Assembly: GCA_029449245.1 (NCBI GenBank)
Contig: JANATF010000011.1
Coordinates: 1,550,001 to 1,614,000 of the forward strand
Reading direction: 5' to 3'
From: Mortierella alpina
Taxonomy: Eukaryota; Mortierellomycota; Mortierellomycetes; Mortierellales; Mortierellaceae
Length of the DNA stretch: 64,000 bases
The notes beneath the pieces are model-generated. The model was not told the origin of the DNA, ran no database searches, and saw only the letters and a program-made list of their open reading frames with translations. Below are positions 1 to 11,673 of the stretch, piece after piece. A program made the position numbers and the translations under genes. Numbering within the stretch: position 1 is the first letter of the stretch; the number at the start of each line of letters is the position of its first letter.

Positions 1-3000
1 TATCATTCTCCTCCATTGGTTCCCGATGGCTCCTTAGCGGTTCCTTTCCCGCGGCACTCTGACACGGAATATGGAAAGGACACTCGGGGTTGGGATGGTA
101 TCCCGTAGAAGTATTGGAGTTGGATCGCGAATGGCGGACAGAGATGCTGGAAAATTGGTTCCGAGTGGGAGACGAAGCTGGAGACGAGGATGTGTTGGAG
201 GACGAAAGACCTAGGCTGAGTGACGACTTTAGTCGCTTGATTGACCTACTTGGAGGTGGCCCAGAGACATTGGTTGTAGACACTTGAGGAGAAGCCGTGT
301 CCTGAAAAACATTGGTAACAACGACGGAGGGTCTGAGGTTGGGAAAGCTACGTGTCGTGCTCAGCGTATGGTGCTCGTCAATACCGGTGTAGGCCGAATT
401 CCAGCAAATGCAGAGTCGTGTGTCGCCCCTGTAATGGCCACTGGATGGGTGGACGAACTGCTGGTAGATGTCCTCACTCTTCTGCCTGAGTTTGCTGATA
501 CCTATTGTCATCTTGGAGGACCAATTGCTCGTGCTTCTGTTGGACTTTGTGGAGGAGCTAGACAGCCGACGCTCCCTTGCGAATAGTGAACCTCCTTCGC
601 TCGTCTGTCTGGCCATAGACTGGGCTCGACATTCCTTTGACAGCGGCGGCTTTGCATGCTATCATATAGGCAGAAGTGTGCATGTCAGTCTTGTTATCTC
701 TTCAGCATTGGTGTCTGTAATAGAGTCTTAAAATCAATCACTATACCGTTTGTGCTGCAAGCAGCTCTCCCGCCATTGGACGCGAGGGCGTGCTCGCCAG
801 GGTGGAGGCTCTGAGACGGCCCTTGATTATACTAGGCTGATCACTGGATTCTGCAGCGCCCATGGTTGGCAAGTTGCTTGCCACGGGCTCCAGCTCTCTT
901 CGAACTGTCGCTACCTTCAGCCTTTCAACCTCTGCTGATTTCGAATCCTCCATCTGCATCGATAAAACATCCAGGGCTCTTTCACCCTTTACAGGATCCT
1001 CATCGCCTTTCTGTGAAGGAGCAATCAGCTCGCTTTGCTTATGTTCGGTGTCAAGACTCTGCTGAGCTAGGCTCTTGTACACTTTTCTCTGATGCTTGAA
1101 GAAATCCATCAGATAGCGAATGATCCGAGCGTCCAAAGAAGAGGCCTTGACTGAGGGGTGGAAGCGCATCTGGTTCAAGAATGAGGCCATCTGAAATCGA
1201 AGTGATTTTGACGTCAAAAAGTCATCTGCAAAGTGCTCCTTGATCCAGTAACGCAAAACGACAAATGTTCTATCACCCCATAGATGGATGTGTCCTCAAT
1301 TAGGCCGCCTGTCACGCATCGCCGTTCGAATAGCCACGCTTCCCATCAAGAAACACAATTCTCACCTAACACGCACTACTAGACGGTGCTCGTTCTCTAT
1401 CTCCAATGCCCAGAGATACCGCTGTATCAGGTATTTGCACAGCTGCACAGGCGACATAAAGAGGCGGTAGGTCAGAAAGAAATCCGTTACGAACCCAGTG
1501 TCTAACAGTCAGGATGAGAGATGTTAAAAAAGCGGGTCTTTCTTGTAGAGAGAGTTCAATGGAGTAAGCGACTCTGCAGCAACTCGAAGGATTCTTACCC
1601 ATTCCATATTGGTGTGTCAGTTTCTCAATCAGTTTGACGATGGTCCCTGCAATGATGGGCGGGAGCTCAGAGACGCCGGGTGTAGAGTCTTGACTGGGCA
1701 GCGAAGGTGATGCGTACACAATCATGTTAGGTCCCTCCTCCTCTGGAAGGTCAAACGCTCGGGCATTAATTTCTGGAAATCGTGGAGGCACCAACGGTGG
1801 TGCTGCGGGTACAACTGCTTCCTCAATCGACTGCACTACATCAACGTCGACTGAGATAGGGTGGTCAACGTAATCCATTGATGACGGGTATATGGATGAC
1901 GTGGGCATCTCTTGGGATCGCTCAGTGGTGCTGTGGTACTGGCTATCCTGGAAGAGTGTCTCATGCAGACAGTCCGTGCTGGAGGATGCGCGTGAGCCGG
2001 GATGGCTCTCAGGTACGCAATGATCCTCATTGCATTCTACTGTGAGATGATCCTTTTCATCGCGAACCGTGTCCACTGTGGACTCGGTCGAAGACTCTAT
2101 TATCGTTGTCCGTTGATCCTTCCAAGACTCTCCCGAAAAGGTGTGCCATTGTGTCCTTAGAGTACCTGGGAAAGATGCGAGCCCAAAATCGCCAAGGGCG
2201 GCCAGATGCTCTATTGAGCCGTTGAGCGTGTGGAAATCTTGGATTGGGCTTTGAAGACAGCTGTTATAGACACAGCAAGAATGTTCTTAGGACAAGGACT
2301 GCAAACAGTGATGCGCCATGTGTGACATAATTACCAAAACGCCGCATACCTTGAATCGTGTGAAACATCCCATTCCGTGAACATGCGTCGCTGAGGAAAC
2401 TCGTCCTCATCCGAATCGTCCTCACTATCGCAGGCTACCGCTTGAGTGACGCTGCTGTACTGAGGTGGACTGTCGGCGCCATCCGGTCTTGAATTTGTTA
2501 GATCTCTCCTATTCCTTCCTGCCCCCTTGTGCCAGGAGGCAGTTGTGGACATGGTGACCCAGCCAAACATGGTAGCTAGCCTATGGAACTCCTCGGTGTT
2601 TGGCGCTACACATGAGTGGCGTCGCCTCCTGTGTGGTTGGGGTGACCGCAAGGGAAGCGGGGGTGTCTTTGTGCCTCTGCTCAAGGTCGGCGACAGTTGC
2701 GAGCTGTAACCTCGCGTCTTCGGTGTAGCACGCCCAAAGCTGGCCAAGCTACTTGCAAACGAGGTTGGCCTTGGATAGAATGAGGGCATCTCCTCGGGCG
2801 AGAGAGGAGAGAAGGCCCCGCAGGCCGAGCGCGATCGCCTTCTAGCAGCGCTCTGTGAGATAGTGCTGAGGCACAGCGCGTAATTAAGATCAGCATCACA
2901 GCCCACATGCCCAAACCGCAAGCGGTGCTACACAGAAATAATGAAGGACTGAAGGATCACAAGGATCACACTCACCTGCTGCTGTGGCGCAAGAGAGATG

Positions 3001-3622
3001 GTTTTCTGTTGTCATTCCTTCCTTCCCTTTGGTCGCGTTCGTTCTCGTCGTCGGCGTGACAGTCGTTCTCCGAGCACGCATTCATCGCGCCAGACTGTCC
3101 CACATGTCCGTGAGCAAAGTAGCTGTCGATAGTGTCCGGGTATCCTGGTGGTGGCGAGCGGACCATCAGATGTGCAGTGTTGTTGCGTTCTTGCCATTGT
3201 TGAATGGAGAGCTGACGTTGTAGCTCAACAGAAAACCGACGGTCGCTTACCGCCCCATAGCCTTGTTTGTTCAAATCGATAGATCGCTGCGGTTGATATG
3301 ACGGTTGAGGGTGGTGAATCTGGTGGTGCTGCATGGTTGACTTTAACTTCTGGCGCGCTCTCGATTTATGTGGGAGGCAGGATAGGGAGGTTGGGGAGAA
3401 CGGAGAGGGGAAGGGGTTCGCAGCAGGGATGCATCCCTGATCCTGTGCATGGTGTTGTTCCTGCCTCTGTGTGGTGACCAAGCGCACTGCAGCGTGGTCG
3501 GGGGTCCGATCGACGTGGTCCGCGCCACGGGCAGACAGAGCAAGAGGAGCAGGCGGGACAGGGGTGCCTGGCCGAGACGAGTACGACAGGGTCTCTGGAA
3601 GGGGTTGCGCGAGTGCGTCCAT
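1..3622 (-). CDS. Ras guanine-nucleotide exchange factor, RasGEF-N part (partial, runs off left edge)
   Basis: Proteins of this family (Cdc25/Lte1/Sdc25 type) load Ras-like GTPases with GTP at membranes. My model has exons 3622-2976, 2865-2350, 2260-1599, 1501-1366, 1269-747 and 658-1, all in phase, giving at least 1047 residues. Residues about 1-590 are Ser/Pro/Gln-rich and disordered. A RasGEF N-terminal domain follows, built across three exons: LIEKLTHQYGM, then DFFLTYRLF, then RTFVVLRYWI and FLNQM. A Ser-rich linker (exon 6) is open to the window edge, so the catalytic CDC25 domain should lie to the left, outside. The start is the Met at 3622; upstream is a CT-rich leader on this strand. 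The last intron (746-659, donor GTATAG) is the least certain. The N-domain identity is strong; the exact Ras partner is unknown. Confidence 0.85.
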
Positions 3623-6413
3623 AGTGCAGGCCGGCAATAAGATCCTGCTGCAAAGCGAGCCTACGTGCTTGCGTGATAGCGAGGTCGAGATGCTCTTGGC
3701 AGAGAGGTGCGGGTGAGGTGCGTAAAGAGCGTTGGGGTGGAAAGGAAGGCGGCAGGGCAACGACGCACCAGAAAACGGGTGAAGAACAGGGTTGCGAGAG
3801 AAGCTTTCTGGGCTGGTGCTGATGCTGATGCTGATGCAGGCAGTCTCGACTCAACAGGCCAGAGATGCGCATTCAGAAAATGCGCATAGCTCGATCAAGC
3901 GAGGAATGGCACTGAAAGGAAGGAGAGACGAGACGCGAGAGGCAGAGTGTGTCGGTGGGAGAGCGTAGCAAAAAGATGGACAGCGAGACGGAGAGTGAGG
4001 TGCAGGAGCGAAGGATGGGCGAAGAGAGAGAGACGCGAGAGCGTAAAATAAAGAGGCCCCAGCGAGGGTGTGGCGTCCAGATGCGATGTGGGAAAGAGAA
4101 CAAAGAGATGAAAAAAAAGGGTCCGTTTGGGCCAAGCCAAAGCGGGTGGGATATGCCAGGTTTATTTGTCTTGCTGTCAGTTCGAGTGGGCTGCATATGT
4201 AGGAGGAGATAACAACAGCAGCGAGCAAGAGAGAACAGAGCGATAGATAGAGAGAGAGAGAGATAGCAAGAGATGATGGGGAGAGAGGCAAGGAAAAGAG
4301 GACAAGGGGTCAGAGAACATTGGGCGGGAGAGCACTTGAGGAACAACAGGCAGCGCGCATGGACGCGAGCGAGCGAGAGCGAACAGGCGGATGAGCTCCC
4401 AGTGGGCGGGTGTGTTGCGTGCGCGGCGAATATGCTATCGACCCTCGGACCACCGCGTTGCAATCCTGCCCCCCTCAACAGTGCGGAGACTTTGCCCTAC
4501 TGTGTTGAGAATATGCCGATGGTGTATCGCGGCAGTCTGCTTCTGGCAGTTGTTTGCATGAGCAGTGCGCGGGTCAGAGGTGTGGATTTGGTCTGATCTG
4601 GGCCTGGGGTCGAGCTGTCTGATTGATTACGAAGGAGACGAAGGAGACGATGCGAATGGGGTCGATGAGGAGGGGCTCGAAGAAGGAGTGTGCAAAACAA
4701 GAGGCAAAGAAAAACGGTGGAGACAGTGGGCCGTGCTCACCGCCAACGCCTTAAATATGCCTCTTCTCTTGTTAGTTCACTTCCATAACCATCGGCCTCC
4801 TACCCAATACTCGATTCGCTCACATGGCCTTGCAGCATTGCAGCATGGTAAGCATTGAGTCATTGCTGGGATGGGCCTGCACTCGGCAATCGCTGAGTTA
4901 TTTCCATCTCGGCTCTCTTGGTATTTCAAGGAGACACTGGCCAGCGATAAAAAAACAAGGAGCTGGCCAATTGGACCTGCTTACACGCAAGAGTGCGACA
5001 TCGCATCCACAGAGTTCTCCCCATCCTGGTGCTTATTCCCTACCTGGGTCCAAGCGACAGAGGGGTGGAAGCGTGACCCCACCCACCTACCGTGTCGACA
5101 AAAACACGTCGAGACACGAGCCATGTCCCCTATTTCTCCAAGGTTGCGATGATCCTGTCTCTTTTCTTACCAGGATCAGTGTCATTGTGAGGTGCTTACT
5201 ACTCATCCTCCCGTGTACACGGCATGATCCCATCCTCTTTAGTTGGTCTCTATCGTCCCATCTCTGGGGATTTCTAATGGCGCATTCAGCATGCATGATA
5301 ACTGCATGTCCAACTAAAGCGTACGTGCTGGGTAGGACAAAAGCAGACTGGTAATGCACTCCGGCGTGAGAATCCGGCACCGTTATGGCGATGCCTCAGG
5401 CACGTTGTCACACAGATGAGTTTGCAGCGGCCTGCGTTGCTTCCAGGACGGATGCAAGTGTAGAGCGCCTGTTCGTTTCCACGTACAGGTGATGCAGTGC
5501 AAGGATGACAGAGGCGAGAGCAATCAAAGAGTGCATTGTATATAGATGCGCAAGATCAGTTTGGAAAAACGCCGGAAGTCAGGGGTATGAGTGTGGATTA
5601 GTGCATCTAATTCAAAGATGCATATGCATACAAGTTCACTATGACACCACGCAAGGCCGTAGCAAAGGGACGGTAGAGGAATATCACAATAGCAAGCTCT
5701 AGACGTGAACAACATGCTCGGTGTGATGACAACCCACACTATGCTAGGTCATCGAGGGATACGGTGTAAACGGAACGGTGCCTCCCTGCAGCACCTCTCC
5801 ACCAGCAGGCGGGTAGATATCTCTGAAACATGCGACAGTCGCTCACAGGCGGTATGCAGAGCAACTGCTTTGTTGAGGATGGTGATGATCATGGCTCATG
5901 AGACTACTCGCGTCCAATATGTGAATGGGTCATAGCCACGTAATAGTCCACCGAGTTTTGTTCTCCGGCCAGTTTACAGGCAAACCAACTCGAAAGGCAC
6001 GAAGGCCGTAGAGAATCCCGGTTCCAGCATCGAGGGGACAATGTGTTGTGCCATCTCACTCGGACTGCTCCGCTGGAGAGCAACTGAGCACTGCCACATT
6101 TGGCTGTCGACTAATGAGCAAACTGCGGGCGGCGTGCTGTCTTGGCAACCGAGAATTCTTATATCCCTCATCATGGCAGGGGCGACGCATACTAAGTAGA
6201 CGAGTCATGCCCGCCGTCCGTGTCGCTGGCCCCACAGCCCACCTGTGGCTGATCCTAGGTGAAGCTCGCCGGTCCTGCTGTCCAAAGTCGACTCTTTAGA
6301 CGGTCCGCTGCACGAATCTGGCATCTCAGCACCAACTTAAATACCACGGCTCTCTCCCTAACACATGTTCACCATCACTTTGAACACAACTCTCTTACTC
6401 TTCACTTCCTCAT
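3623..6413. other. Intergenic region between RasGEF and oxidase genes
   Basis: From 3850 to 4350 the + strand is strongly purine-rich, which is a CT-rich leader and promoter for the leftward RasGEF gene. The run of GA dinucleotides at 4246-4262 is a microsatellite. A TTAAATA box near 4751 is followed by an ATG at 4824 that opens a 176-codon frame, but the translation has no recognisable domain and poor coding character, so I do not call it. Nothing convincing is seen from 4900 to 6300. Confidence 0.5.
6337..6343 (+). promoter_or_regulatory. TATA-like box of the FAD oxidase gene
   Basis: TTAAATA lies about 71 bases before the ATG at 6414. The stretch in between is pyrimidine-rich and free of further good boxes. 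Confidence 0.5.
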
Positions 6414-8189
6414 ATGCATCTTCACTCTCTCACCCTTGTTGGTGCACTCTTGCTTGCAGGCTTTGCCCATCAAGCCGTGGCCGCACCCGAAGATTCTTCA
6501 TCCTCCAACCCGGCCGGCAAAACTTGTCGCTGCCTGCCCACGCAGCCTTGTTGGCCAGACAAAGCCTCCTGGGATGCCTTTGGTCAGACTGTTGGCGGTC
6601 TGATCACCACCACCCCTCCTGCTTATGAATGCCATGATCCTCACTACGACGAAGCCAAGTGCCAGGAGATCCAAAAGGGGTACATTTGGGACTATTGGCG
6701 ACAGCACCAGCCAGGCGCGATGCAGCAAGTGAACTGGGAAACGATAGGAGGCAGAGGCTGTCTCGGCTTCAACAGAACGTCTCAATGCTACCAAGGCGCT
6801 GTACCGTTGTACACAGTCAAGGCCCTGACCTTTGAGCACGTCCAGAACACAGTGCGCTTTGCAGCCAAGAACAACATCCGACTTGCCATCAAGAACACTG
6901 GACACGACTATCTAGGAAGGAGCACGGCTGCATCCTCCATCAACCTCTGGGTGTACTATATGAAGGACATGGCTTTTAGCGACAACTTTGTGCCCGAGGG
7001 TGCACCTGCTGGATCCAGTGGCAGCGGCGCTGTCGTCCTCGGTAGTGGTGTTTTGTGGAAGGACGTGTATAGGGCTGCAGAGGATCACAAGGTGGTTGTC
7101 GTTGGCGGTGCTGAGCCGACTGTCGGGACCAGTGGTGGCTACTGCCAGGGGGGAGGGCACAGTCCCATCTCTCCGCGACATGGACTTTGTGCTGACAATG
7201 TTCTTCAGTACAAGGTCGTTACTGCCGATGGTGAACTCAAGGTCGCCAACTCGCATCAGAATACCGATCTCTTCTGGGCTCTCCGTGGCGGCGGAGGCGG
7301 CACCTTTGGTGTGGTGGTTGAAGCCGTGTACAAGACCCATCCTGCGTTGGACAACATCAACTTTGCGGCGTATCGGCTCTTCTACAGAAACGGCACTGAG
7401 ACCGTCCCCAAAATCCTCAATGCCTTTTTGTCTCGCCAGGTGGAGTGGTCTGTAGCTGGTTGGTCTGGCTATGCTTATGTGACAGAGAACTTTATGGCCA
7501 TTTTATACTACCTTCCTGATGCCGATCTCGCGACCGCCCAGGCTTCTTTTGATCCATTCCTGGGTGTACTTACAAACCTTGGTACTGTGAAGGTCGAGGG
7601 CAACATCACGACCTTTCCCTCGTTCTGGCATACCTTTGACTTCTCATTGCCCTCCGCCGAAGGGAATGCTGGAAAGAACGTCCTTCTCGGATCCCGCCTC
7701 ATCCCTCGTCGCAATTTCGAGTCCAAGAAGGGAGTCGAAGACCTGAGTGCTGCTTTAGTGAACATTCAGAGAGACCTCAAGGAGTATGGTAACCCAACGG
7801 GCGCATTCATCACACACTTGGTCGCGGGTGGAGCTGTCCGCAATGGTACCAATGCCGAGACCTCGGTCCTTCCTGCCTGGCGCAACGCACTGATGCATAT
7901 TGTGGACCAGACCGCCTGGACCGATGACACTCCTCTCGCGCTTCAGAAACTCTTTGCGCGCAAACTTACGGCCGCGACCCAGCGCCTGCGTGACCTGACA
8001 CCCGGATCAGGAGCTTACCTCAATGAGGCGGACGCCAACGAGCCCAACTGGCAGACCAGCTTCTTTGGAAGCAACTACAAGCGACTGAAGGCCATCAAGG
8101 ACAAGGTCGACCCACAGGGGGTGTTTGCTTGTTCCAAGTGTGTGGGTAGTGAGGACTGGAACAGTGACTTGACTTGCCGCCGTCGTTAG
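6414..8189 (+). CDS. Secreted FAD-binding PCMH-type oxidase (berberine-bridge / isoamyl-alcohol-oxidase-like)
   Basis: Intronless gene for 591 residues. It begins with a signal peptide of about 23 residues ending near HQAVAA, so the enzyme is exported. A PCMH-type FAD domain follows: IKNTGHDYLGRS holds His164, the residue expected to carry FAD through an 8-alpha-histidyl link. GGYCQGGGHS (about 241-250) matches the GGYxQGGGHS loop of fungal isoamyl-alcohol-oxidase-like proteins. Cys244 is near, but not aligned with, the cysteinyl-FAD site of berberine bridge enzyme, so bicovalent flavin is doubtful. The C-terminal BBE domain is seen in NWQTSFFGSNYKRL and KVDPQGVF. Several N-glycosylation sites (for example NRT, NGT, NIT) fit secretion. 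Such enzymes oxidise alcohols, sugars or secondary metabolites with O2; the substrate cannot be read here. The next gene is on the same strand but separately promoted. Confidence 0.92.
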   Translation: MHLHSLTLVGALLLAGFAHQAVAAPEDSSSSNPAGKTCRCLPTQPCWPDKASWDAFGQTVGGLITTTPPAYECHDPHYDEAKCQEIQKGYIWDYWRQHQPGAMQQVNWETIGGRGCLGFNRTSQCYQGAVPLYTVKALTFEHVQNTVRFAAKNNIRLAIKNTGHDYLGRSTAASSINLWVYYMKDMAFSDNFVPEGAPAGSSGSGAVVLGSGVLWKDVYRAAEDHKVVVVGGAEPTVGTSGGYCQGGGHSPISPRHGLCADNVLQYKVVTADGELKVANSHQNTDLFWALRGGGGGTFGVVVEAVYKTHPALDNINFAAYRLFYRNGTETVPKILNAFLSRQVEWSVAGWSGYAYVTENFMAILYYLPDADLATAQASFDPFLGVLTNLGTVKVEGNITTFPSFWHTFDFSLPSAEGNAGKNVLLGSRLIPRRNFESKKGVEDLSAALVNIQRDLKEYGNPTGAFITHLVAGGAVRNGTNAETSVLPAWRNALMHIVDQTAWTDDTPLALQKLFARKLTAATQRLRDLTPGSGAYLNEADANEPNWQTSFFGSNYKRLKAIKDKVDPQGVFACSKCVGSEDWNSDLTCRRR

Positions 8190-8712
8190 GGAGGGTGAGA
8201 TACTGTACCTCTATAGAATTACATTGCAATAAGAACACTTCCACTGCACTAGCAACGGTCATACAGCAGGGTCCGGAGCCAAGCTAGCAATTTGTTACCG
8301 TAGACTATCATTTGACCCATTGGAGATGCTGACCGTCGCACGAACAGGCGCGGCTGGCAGGTGAAGACTAGAAGAACGAGAGCGCAAGAGTGCACGCAGG
8401 GGGTGTCTCGCCGACCTGATTGGCTACGCTTGTCTTCTGCCTGTGAACACACACTTTTAGGTTGCACTCGCTTGTCCCTTTCTTGTTCCATTCTTCTTCA
8501 GACAATTCCATCTCTCCATTGCCTCCATCGCCTTCCTCATCCCTCCTCATCCGCGTTCCTCTCTTCTCCTCTCTTCTCCTCTCCTCTCTTCTCTTCCGTA
8601 CTTCCCTACCCCACGTTCAATCTCGTCCAAGTCGCCTGTCACCCCCACAGAACTCACACTGCCGTTCCACCCTCCACCTCACGACAACCAGTCCTTTTGC
8701 ACTGCCTGAACC
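8190..8712 (+). promoter_or_regulatory. Pyrimidine-rich promoter and leader of the Atg22-like gene
   Basis: This 523-base gap ends in a long TCTTC/CTCTT tract (about 8480-8610). The same CT-rich leader type precedes most genes here. No clear TATA box is seen. Confidence 0.45.
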
Positions 8713-11523
8713 ATGAAAGACGAGGCTCTTGACATAGCCACAAGGCAGGATCTGGAGAGGACTCTGAGCGAGGACGATGCCGACCAGAAGATCCTCACCA
8801 AGCGTGAGATCCAGGGCTGGTAAGAGCGCCTCGGCCTTTGTTTCCCCTCCTCCAGCTCCACGTGCGGAGCTGTGGAGTCATTTTTCTTGGGGAGTGTCCA
8901 GACTTGAAGCGCGAGCGAGATTCAATCCCCTTCAGGTTGTGCTGCTCTCAAGTACCTCTCGCTTCGCTTCCTCTCCAGATCGGAGGTTATGAACCTTGCA
9001 TGCTGCCCATCCCCCCTCCCTCGCTTCCGACTTGGTTCCGCAACCAACTGTTTTTTTGTTTTCGCACTCACTCTCCACAATTCGCATCAGTCCCAGCCAA
9101 GTCCCCTTTCTTCTCCCTCTCTCAACACCTTGTTTGCGTTGCGCTGTCAGGAGCACTTGATATTCGAGGGATGAACCTTGTTCATGTTTTGTTCTTGATA
9201 CATAGTCTATTCCCTTTCATAACCTTACCTTATTAACCTTGCTGCTTCCTTTTCTGCGTCCTTTCTGTCCTCATGCGCGCGTGACAAATTCATAGGCTCG
9301 CCTATGCCGCTGCAGTAAGTCTTGCCACAATAAAAACTTCTTCCACGCCTTCTTCACATTGCTTTTATGCTGTATTAACAACTATTTGTCTTTGTCTTGC
9401 CACTCAGGCTGAACCCTACAGCGTCGTCTGCATCTCGGCTCTCGCTCCGATTGTCCTCGAAGCCCTGGCGAGTGGGTATGGTCGCCAGCACGACAACAGA
9501 AACCTGCCCTGCGACACGGTAAGAACTGTTTTTGATAGTCGGTCTCACCAGCCAGGACAGGGGGGAGGGCCAGATTGACACCTCCATGGGAATACCTCTT
9601 CAGAAACAAACCCCCGTCGCCCAGCCATCCTACTGCTGCGGCGCGAGGTGGAACAAAATATACGTGCGTGAGTGAGTGTCAAGGTGCTTGTGGGTGTTTT
9701 CCCGCTTGGACGACGGTGTCATGCTCGAGCTCTCAATCCCCAACCGCAAAAAAGCAGCAGCTCACAGTCAACACGCACATGCGCTGGTCTAGGCCGAACG
9801 TGTGGGATGAGAGCCAACGGAAACCCCCACACCACACAGAAAAGAAACCTTAATTGCTGAAACTAAAAAGTACACCGAGAGGGAAGAAGGATCATGCCCA
9901 CAAACACGACACTGACCAAAGAGAAAGATATCTTCCCTCCCCACGAACGACTTTAGAGCGCAGCGGACTACAAGGTACGTTGCAAATCAATCACAATCGT
10001 TGGTGTGTTTGTGCTTCATCGCTGTTTGTATCTAATGCACACTTTGTCTTCCTTAGTGTGTGGTCCAGGTTGGATCACTATGGCTCGACACTGCCTCGTT
10101 CTCGCTCTACTGCATCTCAGTCTCAGTCTTTTTGCAGGCATTTGTCTTTATCAGCATGGGCGCCCTGGCTGACCACGGCAGTAATGTTATCTGTTTGGTA
10201 TCCTTTTTGCGTTGCCCCTCTGAGAATGATTCATTATTGACATTTGAACACTTTATTCTGCCCCGATCTGCAATAGCTCGTCGCAAGACCTTCCTTTTGA
10301 CATTCGCGTACATTGGATCCATCGCCACCATTCTCTTCGCTGCCATCCGCACAACCTGTACGTTCATCTATGGACCTCATCCTCCTTTGATAATATGCCA
10401 TAAATGAGTTTCCAACTAACATCCTAATACTCTCGTAGCGTTGTACTGGTTTGCAGGAGTACTGGTGATCATCTCCAACGTGGCCTTTGGAGCCAGTTGG
10501 GTCCTCTACTACGCCTTCATCCCCACCCTAGCGCGCGACCACCCCGAGGTTGCCGACTCCAAGAAAAATGTGCGCAAGGGCATGGAATCCTGGAACGACT
10601 ACCATTTTATCAAGGACAAGGTTTCCAACTCCTTATCCTCCCACTCGATGGCTATCGGCTACGGCACGGGCGTCATCCTCCTGATCATCGCTGCAGGGAT
10701 CGCCCTCGTCCTGGAGCAATCCACCTACTCTCTCCAACTGGGCATGGCTCTTGCAGGCCTCTGGTGGTTCCTCGTCTCGTTCTTCACCATGAAGTACATG
10801 CCCGCCCAACCAGGCGTCCCCCTCGCCACAAACGCCAACCTCTTTCTCTACTCGTGGCGACGTCTCGGCAAAACACTGTACCAGGCCAAATCCCTCAAGG
10901 AGACCTTCAAATACCTCGTCTCGTGGTTCATCCTCTCCGACGGCAGCTCCACCATCATCTCCCTCGCCATCTTTATGGGCAAGAAAAAGTTCCTGCTTAA
11001 CAATACCCAGCTGATGATCGGCGCCATCATGGTCCCGCTCTCGGCCCTGATCGGTACTTATATGTGGTTGTGGATCCAACGCAAACTTCAATTGACCTCG
11101 AAGCAAGCCCTCCTCGCCATCTCGATCGCGTTTGCCGTCGTTCCGGTGTACGTCCTGATCGGCTTCTCGGGCGTGTTTGGACTCGTCCACAAGGTTGAAA
11201 TCTGGCCCACATTGGTCTATTTCGGTCTGATGCTCGGCGCCTTCCAATCCTTCTCGCGCGTCATGTACGCAGCCTTGATCCCCAAGGGCAAGGAATCGGA
11301 ATTCTTTTCACTCTATGGTATCACGGACAAGTCTTCGTCCTGGCTGGGACCATTGATCACGGGCGCGATTATCGAGAACAATGACACGCGTTGGGGGTTC
11401 GTCTTCCCCTTGTGCATGATGATCCTCCCTCTGTTCTTGATCTGGTGGGTCGACATGGAGAAAGGCATTCTCGATGCGGAGCGCTTCAGTCAGGAACATA
11501 CCGACGAGAAGGATGGCCTGTGA
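8713..11523 (+). CDS. Atg22-like MFS transporter (vacuolar amino-acid effluxer family)
   Basis: Atg22 proteins export amino acids from the vacuole after autophagic breakdown. Exons 8713-8819, 9296-9314 (19 bases), 9408-9518, 10057-10180, 10277-10357 and 10439-11523 join in phase to 508 residues, close to the 528 of yeast Atg22. After a short acidic N-terminus comes REIQGW, then AAAEPYSVVCISALAPIVLE (first membrane span), VFISMGALADHG followed by RRKTFLL (the cytosolic MFS-like loop), then FGASWVLYYAFIPTLA. About ten to twelve hydrophobic segments follow, with a long hydrophilic loop (NVRKGMESWNDYHFIKDKVS) typical of the family. Introns 1 and 3 are long (476 and 538 bases). The stop is only 150 bases from the stop of the convergent transcription-factor gene. 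Vacuolar location is inferred from the family. Confidence 0.88.
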
Positions 11524-11673
11524 GGCGGGGCTAATCGCTACGATACCTTACAACTACATTATATTAAAAAGAAAGTAATATCACCCCATATCTCTTTCCC
11601 TTCTTGCTTTTCCTTCTTTTCTTTTCTTTTATTGAGAGCCGCATCTCGTAGGTCCTCGGTCCTCCAACAGTTT

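Noticed and set aside
3850-4500. Overlapping - strand frames of 146 and 201 codons rich in Ser and Leu
   Set aside because: They arise from the CT-rich leader of the RasGEF gene; the real start is 3622 and the frames do not join it by good splice sites.
4824-5354. 176-codon frame after a TTAAATA box
   Set aside because: Translation is without domain or consistent codon bias, and an early GTAAGC at 4848 could end the frame; too weak to call.
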